Shown one piece after another: positions 36,156-45,352 of a stretch of 64,000 nucleotides of DNA. The position numbers and the translations under genes were made by a program. Position 1 is the first letter of the stretch; every line of letters begins with the position of its first letter. Source of the stretch: Methyloversatilis universalis FAM5 (lineage in GTDB: Bacteria; Pseudomonadota; Gammaproteobacteria; Burkholderiales; Rhodocyclaceae); the NCBI RefSeq assembly GCF_000214035.2, contig NZ_AFHG01000048.1, positions 62,001 to 126,000 of the forward strand, given 5' to 3'. The notes beneath the pieces were generated by a model that was given only the letters and a program-made list of their open reading frames with translations, was not told the origin of the DNA and did no database searches.

Positions 36156-37844
36156 ATGAACCCGATTCGCAAGCAGTTCCGCCCCGCGCTGATGGCGTCC
36201 GCCATTGCCGCCGCGTCGATGATGTCGCTGTTCTCTGCCCCGGCTGCCGCCCAGTCCGGCCCGGGCTTCGAGGACCCGAACAACTGGCCGCAGTACCACC
36301 GCACCAGCAACGCCTGGCGCTTCAGCCCGCTGAACCAGGTTAACCGTGACAACGTGAAGAAGCTCAAGGTGGCGTGGATCCACCAGCCGGGCACCATCAC
36401 GCACGGTCTGCAGGCCACCCCGATCGTGATCGACGGCGTCATGTACTCGATCTCGGCCAACAACAATGTGTGGGCCATCGACGCCGCCACCGGCAAGACC
36501 ATCTGGCAATACGCGCCCAAGCTCGACAAGATCGTCGATCAGGTGTTCTACGGCGCCGCCAGCCGCGGCGTGACCGTGGGCCGCGGCAAGGTGTTCCTCG
36601 GCACGCTGGACGGCCGCTTCATCGCGCTCGACCAGAAGACCGGCAAGGAAGTGTGGTCGACCCAGCTGACCAATCCGAAGACCCAGTACGGCGCGCTGTT
36701 CTCGGCACCGCCGCAGCTGGCAGGCGACGTGCTGTTCGGTGGCACCACCGGCGGCGACCAGCCGATCTCGGGCAAGATCTACGCAGTCAACGCCGACACC
36801 GGCAAGCCGGCGTGGACCTTCGACGTGATCCGCAACGACCCGAAGAGCTGGCCGGGCGACAGCGGCAAGGTGGGTGGCGGCAGCGCATGGATGCCGGGCA
36901 CCTACGACGCGAAGTCGGACACCATCTACATCGGTACGTCCAACGCTGCACCGGACTACTACAACTACGACCGCAAGGGCGACAACCTCTACACCGCGAC
37001 GCTGCTGGCCCTCGATCCGAAGAGCGGCAAGGTGAAGTGGCACCGTCAGGAAGTCCCGCACGATTCGTGGGACTACGACTCGGCGTACGAAGCGCTGGTC
37101 GTGCAGAAGGATGGCAAGGACGTCATCGTCCACCTGAACAAGGGTGGCTTCGTGTTCGTGATGGACAAGAAGGACGGCAAGCTCGAGAACGTGTGGCAGT
37201 TCGCCGAGAACGTGAACTGGGTCAAGGGCATCGACCCGAAGACCGGTGCGCTGATCGATCCGATCTACCCGGAAATCGACAAGACCAAGACCTTCTGCCC
37301 GAACCTGCTGGGTGCGCGCAGCTGGAACCACGGTGCGTACAACCCGGGCACCGGCCTGTGGTACTCGCACGCGATGGAAGTGTGCAACGACGTGGTCGCC
37401 GGCAAGGACGATCCGGACAACCTGAAGTCGGTGTCCTCGCTGTCGCTCGGCATCGAGTCGATCAAGCTGGTCCCGCCGCCGGGCAGCAAGCCGCATGGCC
37501 GTCTGGATGCGCGTGACCCGATCACCGGCAAGCGCAAGTGGTCGATCAAGTACGACCTGCCGCCGCTGTCGTCGGTGCTGACCACCGCCGGTGGCCTGGT
37601 GTTCACCGGCGACATGGAAGGCAAGATCTACGGCTACGACGCCGACACCGGCAAGGAACTGTGGACCTTCAACGCAGGTTCCGGCCTGCGTGGCGGCCCG
37701 GTGAGCTACTCGGTCAAGGGCAAGCAGTACATCGTGTTCCCGACCGGTCTGGGCTCGCACGCTCCGGGCTTCCTCGCCGGTGCTTTCCCGCAGATCAAGG
37801 ATCTGCCGGGCGGCGCGGCGATGATCGCCTTCACGCTGGAGTAA
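36156..37844 (+). CDS. exported PQQ-dependent alcohol dehydrogenase, atypical metal and disulfide sites
   Basis: A 562-residue quinoprotein with a Sec signal peptide (cleavage after SAPAAAQ) and an eight-bladed propeller with tryptophan-docking repeats such as IDAATGKTIWQY, VNADTGKPAW and YDADTGKELW. It oxidises alcohols in the periplasm. The metal/PQQ site differs from textbook enzymes. The catalytic segment is HDSWDYD (D306, with a second Asp at D308), the D-x-D pattern linked to lanthanide use. The usual Glu ligand position reads GGDQPISG (Asp), and N263 in GTSNAAP is kept. The adjacent Cys-Cys of methanol/ethanol dehydrogenases is absent: the site reads FYGAASRGV. ATG 36156 follows GGAG; an in-frame TTG lies just before it. 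A cytochrome c gene follows. Confidence 0.88.
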   Translation: MNPIRKQFRPALMASAIAAASMMSLFSAPAAAQSGPGFEDPNNWPQYHRTSNAWRFSPLNQVNRDNVKKLKVAWIHQPGTITHGLQATPIVIDGVMYSISANNNVWAIDAATGKTIWQYAPKLDKIVDQVFYGAASRGVTVGRGKVFLGTLDGRFIALDQKTGKEVWSTQLTNPKTQYGALFSAPPQLAGDVLFGGTTGGDQPISGKIYAVNADTGKPAWTFDVIRNDPKSWPGDSGKVGGGSAWMPGTYDAKSDTIYIGTSNAAPDYYNYDRKGDNLYTATLLALDPKSGKVKWHRQEVPHDSWDYDSAYEALVVQKDGKDVIVHLNKGGFVFVMDKKDGKLENVWQFAENVNWVKGIDPKTGALIDPIYPEIDKTKTFCPNLLGARSWNHGAYNPGTGLWYSHAMEVCNDVVAGKDDPDNLKSVSSLSLGIESIKLVPPPGSKPHGRLDARDPITGKRKWSIKYDLPPLSSVLTTAGGLVFTGDMEGKIYGYDADTGKELWTFNAGSGLRGGPVSYSVKGKQYIVFPTGLGSHAPGFLAGAFPQIKDLPGGAAMIAFTLE

Positions 37845-37855
37845 GTGCTGTACCG

Positions 37856-37881
37856 CCCCGCCGTGCGGACACACGGCGGGG
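37856..37881 (+). terminator. first hairpin after the alcohol dehydrogenase gene
   Basis: Arms CCCCGCCGTG and CACGGCGGGG around a 6-base loop, 11 bases after the stop. No T-run; it works in tandem with the true terminator that follows. Confidence 0.55.
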
Positions 37882-37900
37882 TGTCAATGTCTCCTCATTC

Positions 37901-37936
37901 ACGGGCGGTAACGGGAGTGACCGCCCGTCTTTTTTT
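37901..37936 (+). terminator. intrinsic terminator after the alcohol dehydrogenase gene
   Basis: Arms ACGGGCGGT and ACCGCCCGT followed by C and seven T. A textbook Rho-independent terminator. It separates the dehydrogenase transcript from the cytochrome gene, so the cytochrome needs readthrough or its own promoter within 37937-38011. Confidence 0.85.
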
Positions 37937-38011
37937 GTTCAGACTTCCGAACTCAAAAGACACAAGAACATCAGAGAATCTGAGCGTCAACCCGGGCAGG
38001 AAAGCAGAAAC

Positions 38012-38431
38012 ATGAAAGACCGCAACGCCTTCATTTCTCCTCGTACTTCTTCCTTCCGCGGTGCCGTGCGGGCACTGCTGTTCGCAGGTGCCGCCCTGGC
38101 ACTGCAGGCCACCAGCGCGCCGGTGATGGCACAGGAAGCGGCCTCCGCCGCCCTGCCGAAGCCGAGTTTCGATCTGGAAGATCCGGCACGCATCGCGTCC
38201 GGCAAGAAGCGATTCAACAAGACCTGTGCCGGCTATTGCCATGGCGCAGAAGGGGTCGGTGGCCGTGCCCCCGACTTCAAGGGCCGGACCGACCTGCCGC
38301 CCGAAGCGGCCTTCCACACCATTTTCCACGGCCGTCGTGGCTCGGACATCATGCCGCCTTGGGGCGAAGCATTCTCGACCGACCAGATCTGGGAACTGGT
38401 GGCCTACATCAAATTCCTCGGCACGCAGTAA
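38012..38431 (+). CDS. exported c-type cytochrome with a CX3CH heme motif
   Basis: A 139-residue exported monoheme cytochrome. The signal peptide ends near APVMAQ. The heme-binding site reads TCAGYCHG: C72, three residues, C76, H77. This is CX3CH, one residue longer than the standard CXXCH; the bases (tgt gcc ggc tat tgc cat) are clear. The likely distal Met is in SDIMPPWGEAF. The last helix, IWELVAYIKFLG, is a class I hallmark. It should take electrons from the PQQ alcohol dehydrogenase encoded just upstream. A ribosome site of the AGGAAAG kind precedes ATG 38012. Confidence 0.87.
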   Translation: MKDRNAFISPRTSSFRGAVRALLFAGAALALQATSAPVMAQEAASAALPKPSFDLEDPARIASGKKRFNKTCAGYCHGAEGVGGRAPDFKGRTDLPPEAAFHTIFHGRRGSDIMPPWGEAFSTDQIWELVAYIKFLGTQ

Positions 38432-38450
38432 TTCAGCGGCCTTCCGCATG

Positions 38451-38488
38451 AAGCCCGGTGCGCCGCAGTGCGTGCCGGGCTTTTTGTT
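38451..38488 (+). terminator. intrinsic terminator after the cytochrome gene
   Basis: Arms AAGCCCGG and CCGGGCTT with a following T-rich run (TTTTTGTTT), 20 bases after the stop. Confidence 0.8.
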
Positions 38489-38504
38489 TGACGGTCTCTC
38501 GACG

Positions 38505-38535
38505 AAAGGAAAAACGGGGCGCCATGGCGCCCCGT
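38505..38535 (-). terminator. intrinsic terminator after the acoR-like gene
   Basis: Arms ACGGGGCGCC and GGCGCCCCGT around a two-base loop. On the minus strand the stem is followed by a run of T (CGTTTTTCC). It ends the regulator transcript and lies back to back with the cytochrome terminator. Confidence 0.75.
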
Positions 38536-38560
38536 CCGGCTGGATGCAAGCCTGCCTGGC

Positions 38561-40639
38561 TCAGCCGTGGCCAACCACGCTGTCCTCGCCGTCCAGATAG
38601 TTCGGCGCGACGATGCGCAGGCGGGCCATCTTGCGATAGAAGGTGGCGCGCGACATGCCGAGCTGGCGGGCGGTTTCGGTCACGCGCCAGTGGTTGCGGC
38701 GGAGCGCGTCGAGCATCTTCTGCCGCAGCTGCAGACAGGCTTCGTTCAGCGGTTCGCCGTCGCGCAGTTCGCACGGATCGGGTGCCGCAGCAACGCTGCG
38801 CGGCAGGCTGGGCGCGGCCGCCGGCGGCTGCTGCTGGGCCGGCTGCGGCAACGCGCGCGCCTGGCTGGCCGCGCTGCCCCGCAGTTCCTGCGGGAAGTGC
38901 TCGATCGCGACCTGGTTGCCGTCTGCGATCGCACAGGCGTAGCGGATGGCGTGGCGCAGCTGGCGGATGTTGCCCGGCCAGTCGTAGGCCAGCAGGCGGT
39001 TCATCGTGTCTTCCGCGATGCGCAGTTCTTCGCGGCCCATGGCCGCGCACTCCTCGCGCATCACCAGCTGGATCAGCTCGCGCTTGTCCTCGCGGTTGCG
39101 CAGCGGCGGCAGCATGAAGCTGGCGCCGTTCAGGCGGTAGAACAGGTCTTCGCGGAAGCGGCCCTGACGTACCAGTTCCGGCAGGTCCTGGTGGGTGGCG
39201 CAGATCACGTGCAGATTCACCGGCGTCGGCTGTTCGGCACCCAGCGGCACCACTTCGCCTTCGGCCAGCACGCGCAGCAGACGGCTCTGCAGCGACAGCG
39301 GCATGTCGCCGATTTCGTCGAGGAACAGCGTGCCGCCGTCCGACTGCAGGATCTTGCCCTTGGCGCCCTTGCTGCGCGCGCCGGTGAAGGCGCCGTCGCG
39401 GTAGCCGAACAGTTCGCTCTCGATCAGGCTTTCCGGAATGGCCGCGCAGTTCAGCGCAACGAAAGGCTGCTTCGCCCGCTCGCTGTAGTCGTGGATGGCG
39501 CGTGCGAACGCTTCCTTGCCGGTGCCGGTTTCGCCGAGCAGCATGACCGGAATGTCGCGGTTCGCGACCTTCACCGCACACTGCACATTGCTCTTGACGC
39601 GCGGGTCACCCAGCGCGAGGTGGCGGAAGCCGCGCGGCGCGGTGGCGTTTTCTTCGGTCAGCACCGGCTTGGACTGCGTGACCTGGGCCGGTGAGCGTGC
39701 GTTCGGGGCGCGCAGCACCGCGAACAGGCGACGGCCGGTGGCCAGCATGCGCAGCGGGAAGGGCGTGCCCGGGCTGGCGTGGGCCGACACCATGATGTCG
39801 TTGGCCGAGCACTCGAACAGGTCGTGCAGGAACTCGGCACGGCGGCCGTTGTGCGTGATCAGTTCGTTGCGGGCCCGGCGGTTGCCGCCAATGATGCGGC
39901 CGTCGTCGTCGAAGGCGATCAGGTAATCGGTTTCGACCGGCATGAACTCGGCCACCTGGCCAAGCTGCAGCGTCCAGTGATTGCGCAGGCTGTAGTGGGC
40001 GTAGGCATCCTCGATCAGGCGGGCCTTGTCGCACACCATGCGGAACACCAGCAGCTGGCTCTCACGTGCGTCCGGCGAGAACAGCGCGGACGCGTCCAGC
40101 ACCGCGATCGGTTCGTCCTGCAGGCCCAGGATCGGGGCCGAGCTGCAGGTGAATTGCGTGTTGTGCGAACGGAAGTGTTCGCCGCGATGGATCAGCGTGG
40201 GCTGGCGGTCGATCAGCGTGGTGCCGACGCCGCAGGTGCCTTCGCTCTCTTCCGACCAGCAGGTGCCGGCGCGGAAGCCTTCGTCCTTGAATTCGCGTTC
40301 CAGGTGAGGAACGGCGCGGTAATCCACCGTGACGCCTGCGGCGTCGGTCAGCAGCACGCAGTAATTGGCAGGCAGGAGTTCGTTGTGGAGGCGCTCCACG
40401 CCTTCACGGGCGATGCGCATGAAGGTTTCGATGCGATCGCGGTGCTCGCGCAGTTCGTAGGCGGTGACCACCTTGGGTACCGACGACAGCGAGGGGTCGA
40501 TCGAATGCTTGTTCAGCGAACGCTTCCAGGAGCGTGCCACGCGTTCGTGATGCGGATCGGACAACAGCGGATGGCCACGGCCTTCCACGATGTTCATCAC
40601 GCGTCCGACGTGGTCCGCGATCTCGCGACCGTGTCTCAT
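38561..40639 (-). CDS. acoR: AcoR-type sigma54-dependent activator (GAF-AAA+-Fis)
   Basis: A 692-residue enhancer-binding activator. The N-terminal half holds a GAF-type sensor ([36 protein letters not shown]) and a PAS-like segment ([21 protein letters not shown]). The AAA+ domain has Walker [18 protein letters not shown], the sigma54-contact loop as DGAFTGARS, Walker [13 protein letters not shown] and the arginine-finger region [10 protein letters not shown]. The C-terminal Fis-type helix-turn-helix is [21 protein letters not shown]. This is the AcoR layout, and it diverges from acoX as in known acetoin clusters. ATG 40639 has a perfect GGAGGAGG. The likely ligand is acetoin or a related alcohol or aldehyde. 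Its sites are probably TGAGACA-TGTCTCA palindromes. Confidence 0.92.
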   Translation of the reverse strand: MRHGREIADHVGRVMNIVEGRGHPLLSDPHHERVARSWKRSLNKHSIDPSLSSVPKVVTAYELREHRDRIETFMRIAREGVERLHNELLPANYCVLLTDAAGVTVDYRAVPHLEREFKDEGFRAGTCWSEESEGTCGVGTTLIDRQPTLIHRGEHFRSHNTQFTCSSAPILGLQDEPIAVLDASALFSPDARESQLLVFRMVCDKARLIEDAYAHYSLRNHWTLQLGQVAEFMPVETDYLIAFDDDGRIIGGNRRARNELITHNGRRAEFLHDLFECSANDIMVSAHASPGTPFPLRMLATGRRLFAVLRAPNARSPAQVTQSKPVLTEENATAPRGFRHLALGDPRVKSNVQCAVKVANRDIPVMLLGETGTGKEAFARAIHDYSERAKQPFVALNCAAIPESLIESELFGYRDGAFTGARSKGAKGKILQSDGGTLFLDEIGDMPLSLQSRLLRVLAEGEVVPLGAEQPTPVNLHVICATHQDLPELVRQGRFREDLFYRLNGASFMLPPLRNREDKRELIQLVMREECAAMGREELRIAEDTMNRLLAYDWPGNIRQLRHAIRYACAIADGNQVAIEHFPQELRGSAASQARALPQPAQQQPPAAAPSLPRSVAAAPDPCELRDGEPLNEACLQLRQKMLDALRRNHWRVTETARQLGMSRATFYRKMARLRIVAPNYLDGEDSVVGHG

Positions 40640-40774
40640 ACAGCGCCTCCTCCGATTTCGGTTTTTTACTTCTTTGTGTGGCGATCTGTGTCGCCTGAGG
40701 GAATGGTTCCCGTGTTGTTCCGTGAGGGTAGGCGTGCTTTCACCGGAATGCAACGCGACGAATGTCTCCGAAAA

Positions 40775-40792
40775 CTGAGACAGCTGTCTCAG
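40775..40792. promoter_or_regulatory. upstream activator site for acoX (perfect palindrome)
   Basis: CTGAGACAGCTGTCTCAG is an exact 18-base palindrome, 132-149 bases before the -24 element of acoX. Extra half-sites GTCTCAC (40810) and TGTCTCG (40830) follow. Position and symmetry fit a dimeric Fis-type activator; the adjacent AcoR-like protein is the obvious binder. No sequence elsewhere in 40640-40974 looks coding. Confidence 0.7.
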
Positions 40793-40921
40793 ACCGAGAG
40801 GCGCACGGCGTCTCACTTCCCGGGCTTTTTGTCTCGCTCATGACGATGGTTTCGTCGCGTGATGCAGAGAGTGCTTCCAAATCATCGGCTTGCGGACAGG
40901 GGGTGTCCGGCGGGACGGTAT

Positions 40922-40938
40922 CTGGCACGACAGATGCA
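40922..40938 (+). promoter_or_regulatory. sigma54 (-24/-12) promoter of the aco operon
   Basis: CTGGCACGACAGATGCA has a perfect -24 TGGCACG, GC at -12 after exactly 10 bases from GG, and a near-consensus ATGC. Transcription should start near 40949, 26 bases before acoX. Confidence 0.85.
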
Positions 40939-40974
40939 ATGAAGGCATGAATCGCTTTCAGGAGTCGCACCCTC

Positions 40975-42018
40975 GTGTCTTCAAGTCCAGCCCGCCCGAC
41001 CCGCGTCGGCATCATCGCCAACCCGGCTTCGGGCAGGGACATCCGCCGTCTCACCTCGCGCGCCTCGGTTTTCCCGAACGCCGAGAAGGCCAGCATGATC
41101 GTGCGCGCCATCGCCGGCCTGCAGGCCGCCGGCGTGAACGAAGTGCTGCTGATGCCGGACAAGGGCTCGATCTCGCCGCTGGTCTATCGCGCCCTTGATC
41201 TGAAAGGGCCGTCGACCGAAGGCCAGGGCGTGCGCTTCCTCGACATGACCATTTCGGAAACGATCGAGGACACGCTGACCGCGACCGCCGCGATGCGCGA
41301 CGCCGGCGTGACCGCCATCATCGTGCTCGGCGGCGACGGCACCCACCGGGCGGTGTCGCTGCGCAGCGGTCAGATTCCGCTGCTTGCACTGTCGACCGGC
41401 ACCAATAACGCCTTCCCGGAAATGCGTGAAGCGACCGTGGCCGGGCTGGCCACCGGCCTGATCGCCACCGGTGCGGTGCCCGGGTCGGCCGGCGTGCGTC
41501 GCAACAAGGTGCTGCGCGTGCAGTGCGATGGGCGCGACGACATCGCGCTGGTCGATGCCTGCTTCACCGGGCACGAATACATCGGTTCGCGCGCGGTGTG
41601 GGACAGCGCGGTGGTGGAGGACCTGTTCGTCACCTTCGCCGCCGCCGACGGCATCGGCCTGTCCGCCATCGCCGGCCAGCTCGAGCCGGTGTCGCGCACC
41701 GCGCAGCACGGGCTGCACGTGCGCTGCGCTCCGGTCGGCGACACGCCGCGCCGGGTGCATGCCGCGATCGCTCCCGGCCTGGTGGCCGAGGTCGGCGTGC
41801 GCGAATACAGCCACCTGGTGCCGCACGAACCGGTGCTGCTCACCGGCCGCCGCGGAACCATCGCGCTCGATGGCGAGCGCGAGATCGAATACGACAGCGG
41901 CAGCCGGATCGAAGTGAAACTGGACCCGAACGGTCCGGCCACCATCGATGTTGCCGCCACGCTCACCTACGCCGCTCAGCATCGACTGATGCGCGGCTAT
42001 GTCGGGGATGCCACGTGA
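40975..42018 (+). CDS. acoX: acetoin catabolism protein AcoX (ATP-NAD kinase fold)
   Basis: A 347-residue protein of the AcoX family, with an NAD-kinase/diacylglycerol-kinase-like fold. Typical segments: RVGIIANPASGRDIRRL near the start, TAIIVLGGDGTHRAV with the GGDGT motif, and LALSTGTNNAFP. AcoX is the first gene of acoXABC in several betaproteobacteria, but its biochemical role is not known. The start is GTG 40975 with AGGAG ten bases before; no in-frame ATG gives the conserved N-terminus. It lies directly behind the sigma54 promoter. Confidence 0.92.
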   Translation: MSSSPARPTRVGIIANPASGRDIRRLTSRASVFPNAEKASMIVRAIAGLQAAGVNEVLLMPDKGSISPLVYRALDLKGPSTEGQGVRFLDMTISETIEDTLTATAAMRDAGVTAIIVLGGDGTHRAVSLRSGQIPLLALSTGTNNAFPEMREATVAGLATGLIATGAVPGSAGVRRNKVLRVQCDGRDDIALVDACFTGHEYIGSRAVWDSAVVEDLFVTFAAADGIGLSAIAGQLEPVSRTAQHGLHVRCAPVGDTPRRVHAAIAPGLVAEVGVREYSHLVPHEPVLLTGRRGTIALDGEREIEYDSGSRIEVKLDPNGPATIDVAATLTYAAQHRLMRGYVGDAT

Positions 42019-42211
42019 TGCACCCCCGCCTTCATCCCGTTCTCCACGGGGTCGCCGGCCGCCTGCGCCGGCTGCCGCCCCGATTCAGGCCCGGGTTTGC
42101 CGACATTCAACCGGTACGGCCGGTTGCATGTCCGCAGGCCCGTGTTCAGCCATCCGCCCGCAGCTGCCGGAGATACGCGGGCATTTCCGTCCACAACAAA
42201 GAGGAGCACTC

Positions 42212-43186
42212 ATGACCAGTCCTTTGAACAGGGAAGCCCTTCTGCAGGCTTACCGGACCATGCGCATCATTCGTGATTTCGAGGAGCGCGTGCACGTCGA
42301 TTTCGCCACCGGCGAAATCCCGGGTTTCGTCCATCTGTATGCAGGTGAGGAAGCTTCGGCGACCGGCATCTGCATGCACCTCAACCGCAAGGACTACATC
42401 GCCTCGACCCACCGCGGCCACGGCCACTGCATCGCCAAGGGCGTGGACCCGGTCGGCATGATGGCCGAGATCTGGGGCAAGGCCACCGGCACCTGCAAGG
42501 GCAAGGGTGGTTCCATGCATATCGCCGACCTCGAGGTGGGCATGCTGGGTGCGAACGGCATTGTCGGTGGCGGCGGCCCGCTGATCTGCGGTACCGCGCT
42601 GGCCTCCAAGGTCCGTGGCGAGAACAACGTGGGTGTGTGCTTCTTCGGTGACGGTGCGTCCAACCAGGGCACCATTTTCGAAGCCATGAACCTGGCTTCG
42701 GTCTGGAAGCTGCCGGTCATCTTCGTGGCCGAGAACAACGGCTACGCCGAGGCGACCTCCAGCAACTTCTCGGTGGCGGTGGACAACATCGCTGACCGCG
42801 CCAGCGCCTTCGGCATGCCGGGCGTCATCGTCGACGGCTTCGATTTCTTCGCGGTGTACGAAGCCGCCGGCGAAGCGATCAAGCGCGCCCGTGAAGGCCA
42901 CGGCCCGACCCTGCTCGAAGTGAAGCTGTCGCGCTACTACGGCCACTTCGAAGGCGACCAGCAGACCTACCGCGCCCCGGGCGAAGTGCAGAAGCTGCGC
43001 GAAACCAAGGACTGCCTGATGCAGTTCGCCAAGCGCGTCACCTCGCGCGGCGAACTGACGATGGCCGACATCGAGGCGATCGACGCCGAAGTGAAAGCCA
43101 TGATCGACGCCTCCGTCGTCAAGGCCAAGGCCGATCCGCTGCCGGCGCCGTCCGAGCTGATGACCGACGTGTACGTGTCCTACTGA
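42212..43186 (+). CDS. acoA: acetoin dehydrogenase E1 alpha subunit (TPP-dependent)
   Basis: A 324-residue E1 alpha subunit of the acetoin:DCPIP oxidoreductase type. The TPP/magnesium motif is GDGASNQGTIFEAMNLAS, ending in VAENN about 30 residues later. Conserved blocks HLYAGEEASATGI, THRGHGHCIAKG and KGKGGSMHIAD are present. With AcoB it splits acetoin into acetaldehyde and a two-carbon unit passed to lipoate on AcoC. ATG 42212 has GAGGAG before it. The 190-base gap after acoX shows no gene and no clear extra promoter. Confidence 0.93.
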   Translation: MTSPLNREALLQAYRTMRIIRDFEERVHVDFATGEIPGFVHLYAGEEASATGICMHLNRKDYIASTHRGHGHCIAKGVDPVGMMAEIWGKATGTCKGKGGSMHIADLEVGMLGANGIVGGGGPLICGTALASKVRGENNVGVCFFGDGASNQGTIFEAMNLASVWKLPVIFVAENNGYAEATSSNFSVAVDNIADRASAFGMPGVIVDGFDFFAVYEAAGEAIKRAREGHGPTLLEVKLSRYYGHFEGDQQTYRAPGEVQKLRETKDCLMQFAKRVTSRGELTMADIEAIDAEVKAMIDASVVKAKADPLPAPSELMTDVYVSY

Positions 43187-43218
43187 ACCCGCGCCATACG
43201 CTGACAGGAGAAAACAGA

Positions 43219-44229
43219 ATGGCAAGAAAGATTACTTACCAGCAGGCCATCAACGAGGCGCTGGATCAGGAAATGACGCGTGACCCGAGCGTCATCGTGA
43301 TGGGCGAGGACGTGGCCGGTGGCGCAGGTTCGCCGGGCGAGGACGACGCATGGGGCGGTGTGCTCGGCGTCACCAAGGGCCTGTACGCCAAGCACCCGGG
43401 TCGCGTGATGGACACGCCGATCTCGGAGTCGGGCTATATCGGCGCCGCGGTCGGTGCGGCCTGCAACGGCCTGCGTCCGGTCGCCGAACTGATGTTCATC
43501 GACTTCATGGGCGTCTGTTTCGACCAGATCTTCAACCAGGCTGCCAAGTTCCGCTACATGTTCGGCGGCAAGGCCAAGACCCCCGTGGTGATCCGCGCGA
43601 TGTACGGCGCCGGCTTCCGTGCCGCCGCCCAGCACTCGCAGTGCCTGTACAACATGTTCACGCACGTTCCGGGTCTGAAGGTGGTCGTTCCGTCGAATCC
43701 GTACGACGCCAAGGGCCTGCTGATCCAGTCGATCCGTGACAACGACCCGGTCATCTTCCTGGAGCACAAGGCGCTCTACACGATGGAAGGCGACGTGCCG
43801 GCCGAAAGCTACATCGTGCCGTTCGGCGAAGCCGCCGTGGTGCAGGAAGGCGACGACGTGACCATCGTGGCGATCGGCCGCATGGTCAATTACGCGAAGG
43901 ACGCCGCGGCCAGCCTGCGCAAGAAGGGTGTGAGCTGCGAAATCATCGACCCGCGCACCACCTCGCCGCTGGACACCGACACCATCCTCGAAAGCGTCGA
44001 ACGCACCGGTCGCCTGGTCGTGGTCGATGAATCGAACCCGCGCTGCAGCATGGCATCGGACATTTCCGGCTTCATCGCCCAGGAAGCGTTCGGCGCGCTG
44101 AAGGCCCCGATCCAGATGGTGACCGCACCGCACGTTCCCGTGCCGTTCGCCGCCTCGCTGGAAGATCTTTACATCCCGAGTCCGGCACGCATCGAAGAAG
44201 CCGTGATGAAGGTCAAGGAGTATCGCTGA
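43219..44229 (+). CDS. acoB: acetoin dehydrogenase E1 beta subunit
   Basis: A 336-residue E1 beta subunit. The transketolase pyrimidine domain carries SVIVMGEDVAGGAG and GRVMDTPISESGYIGAAVGAA. The C-terminal transketolase domain carries DVTIVAIGRMVNYAKDAA and CEIIDPRTTSPLDTDTI. It pairs with AcoA to form the alpha2-beta2 enzyme. ATG 43219 has CAGGAG. The stop overlaps the acoC start as TGATG, so translation is coupled. Confidence 0.94.
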   Translation: MARKITYQQAINEALDQEMTRDPSVIVMGEDVAGGAGSPGEDDAWGGVLGVTKGLYAKHPGRVMDTPISESGYIGAAVGAACNGLRPVAELMFIDFMGVCFDQIFNQAAKFRYMFGGKAKTPVVIRAMYGAGFRAAAQHSQCLYNMFTHVPGLKVVVPSNPYDAKGLLIQSIRDNDPVIFLEHKALYTMEGDVPAESYIVPFGEAAVVQEGDDVTIVAIGRMVNYAKDAAASLRKKGVSCEIIDPRTTSPLDTDTILESVERTGRLVVVDESNPRCSMASDISGFIAQEAFGALKAPIQMVTAPHVPVPFAASLEDLYIPSPARIEEAVMKVKEYR

Positions 44230-45341
44230 TGTCCGCAATCTTTACCGTCACCATGCCCAAGTGGGGCCTTTCCATGCAGGAAGGGAAGGTCAACCTTTGG
44301 CTGAAGGAAGTGGGTGACAAGATCGAGCCGGGCGAGGAAATTCTCGAAGTCGAAAGCGAGAAGATTTCCGGCGCCGTCGAGGCCGCGACCGCCGGCGTGC
44401 TGCGCCGGCAGGTGGCCCAGGCCGACGAGGTGCTGCCGGTCGGCGCCCTGCTCGGCGTGATCGCCGACAAGGATGTCGACGACGCGCTGATCGACGACCT
44501 GATCGCCCGCTTCCAGGCCGAGTTCGTGCCGCCGTCCGCCGACGACGCCGACAGCGGCCCGCAGACGCAGACCGTCAAGGTCGGCGACATCGAGGTCCGT
44601 TACCTGAAGCTGGGTGAGGACGCCGCAGGCAAGGAACCGCTGCTGCTGATCCACGGCTTCGGTGGCGACCTGAACAACTGGCTGTTCAACCACGCTCCGC
44701 TGTCCGAGTCGCGCGCCGTCTATGCGCTCGACCTGCCGGGCCACGGCAGCACGACCAAGGTCACCGGCATCAATTCGCTGGACGGCCTGGCCGAAGTCGT
44801 CGTCGGCTTCATGGACGCGATCGGTCTCGAATGCGCCCACCTCGCCGGTCATTCGATGGGCGGCGGCGTGAGCCTGGCGGTGGCCAAGCGTGCGCCGAAC
44901 AAGGTGAAGTCGCTGTCGCTGATCGCTTCCGCCGGTCTGGGCAGCGAAATCAACGGCGCCTACATCGACGGTTTCGTGTCGGCGGCATCGCGCAATGCGC
45001 TGAAGCCGGTGCTGGCCCAGCTGTACTCGGATGAGTCGCTGGTCACCCGCTCGATGATCGACGACATGCTCAAGTTCAAGCGCCTCGAAGGCGTCGACAG
45101 CGCGCTCGCGACGCTGGCCGGCGGCCTGTTCGCCGGCGGCCGCCAGACCGCGCAGCTCGCAGCTGCCGCGGCCGGCAAGCCGACGCTGGTGATCTGGGGC
45201 GAAAACGACCGTGTCATCCCGTCCTCTCACGCCACGGCGATCCCGGGCGCGACCGTGAAGGTGATGCCGGGCCAGGGCCATATGGTCCAGCTCGAAGCGG
45301 CAGGCGAAGTGAACAAGCTGATCGGCGAGTTCATCGGCTGA
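44229..45341 (+). CDS. acoC: acetoin dehydrogenase E2: lipoyl domain plus alpha/beta-hydrolase
   Basis: A 370-residue E2 of the acetoin type. Residues 1-80 are a lipoyl domain with the attachment Lys in VESEKISG (about K45). After a short linker, residues 120-370 are an alpha/beta-hydrolase fold instead of the usual CAT acyltransferase domain: LLLIHGFGGDLNNW, nucleophile S209 in AGHSMGGG, and a late VIWGENDRVIP Asp and GQGHMVQLE His. This fold is characteristic of AcoC. It accepts the acetyl group on lipoate and gives it to CoA. An E3 gene is not in this cluster; a general lipoamide dehydrogenase must serve. Confidence 0.93.
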   Translation: MSAIFTVTMPKWGLSMQEGKVNLWLKEVGDKIEPGEEILEVESEKISGAVEAATAGVLRRQVAQADEVLPVGALLGVIADKDVDDALIDDLIARFQAEFVPPSADDADSGPQTQTVKVGDIEVRYLKLGEDAAGKEPLLLIHGFGGDLNNWLFNHAPLSESRAVYALDLPGHGSTTKVTGINSLDGLAEVVVGFMDAIGLECAHLAGHSMGGGVSLAVAKRAPNKVKSLSLIASAGLGSEINGAYIDGFVSAASRNALKPVLAQLYSDESLVTRSMIDDMLKFKRLEGVDSALATLAGGLFAGGRQTAQLAAAAAGKPTLVIWGENDRVIPSSHATAIPGATVKVMPGQGHMVQLEAAGEVNKLIGEFIG

Positions 45342-45352
45342 TGCTCTACCCC

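Noticed and set aside
35904-37874. 656-codon minus-strand frame across the PQQ dehydrogenase
   Set aside because: Shadow of a highly biased gene; no signal, motif or homology.
40947-41198. ATG at 40947 as the start of acoX
   Set aside because: It is in another frame; only GTG 40975 reads into the conserved RVGIIANPASG segment.
42019-42211. Second sigma54 promoter before acoA
   Set aside because: Several GG...GC pairs occur, but spacing is 11 or the flanks do not fit TGGCA/TTGC.
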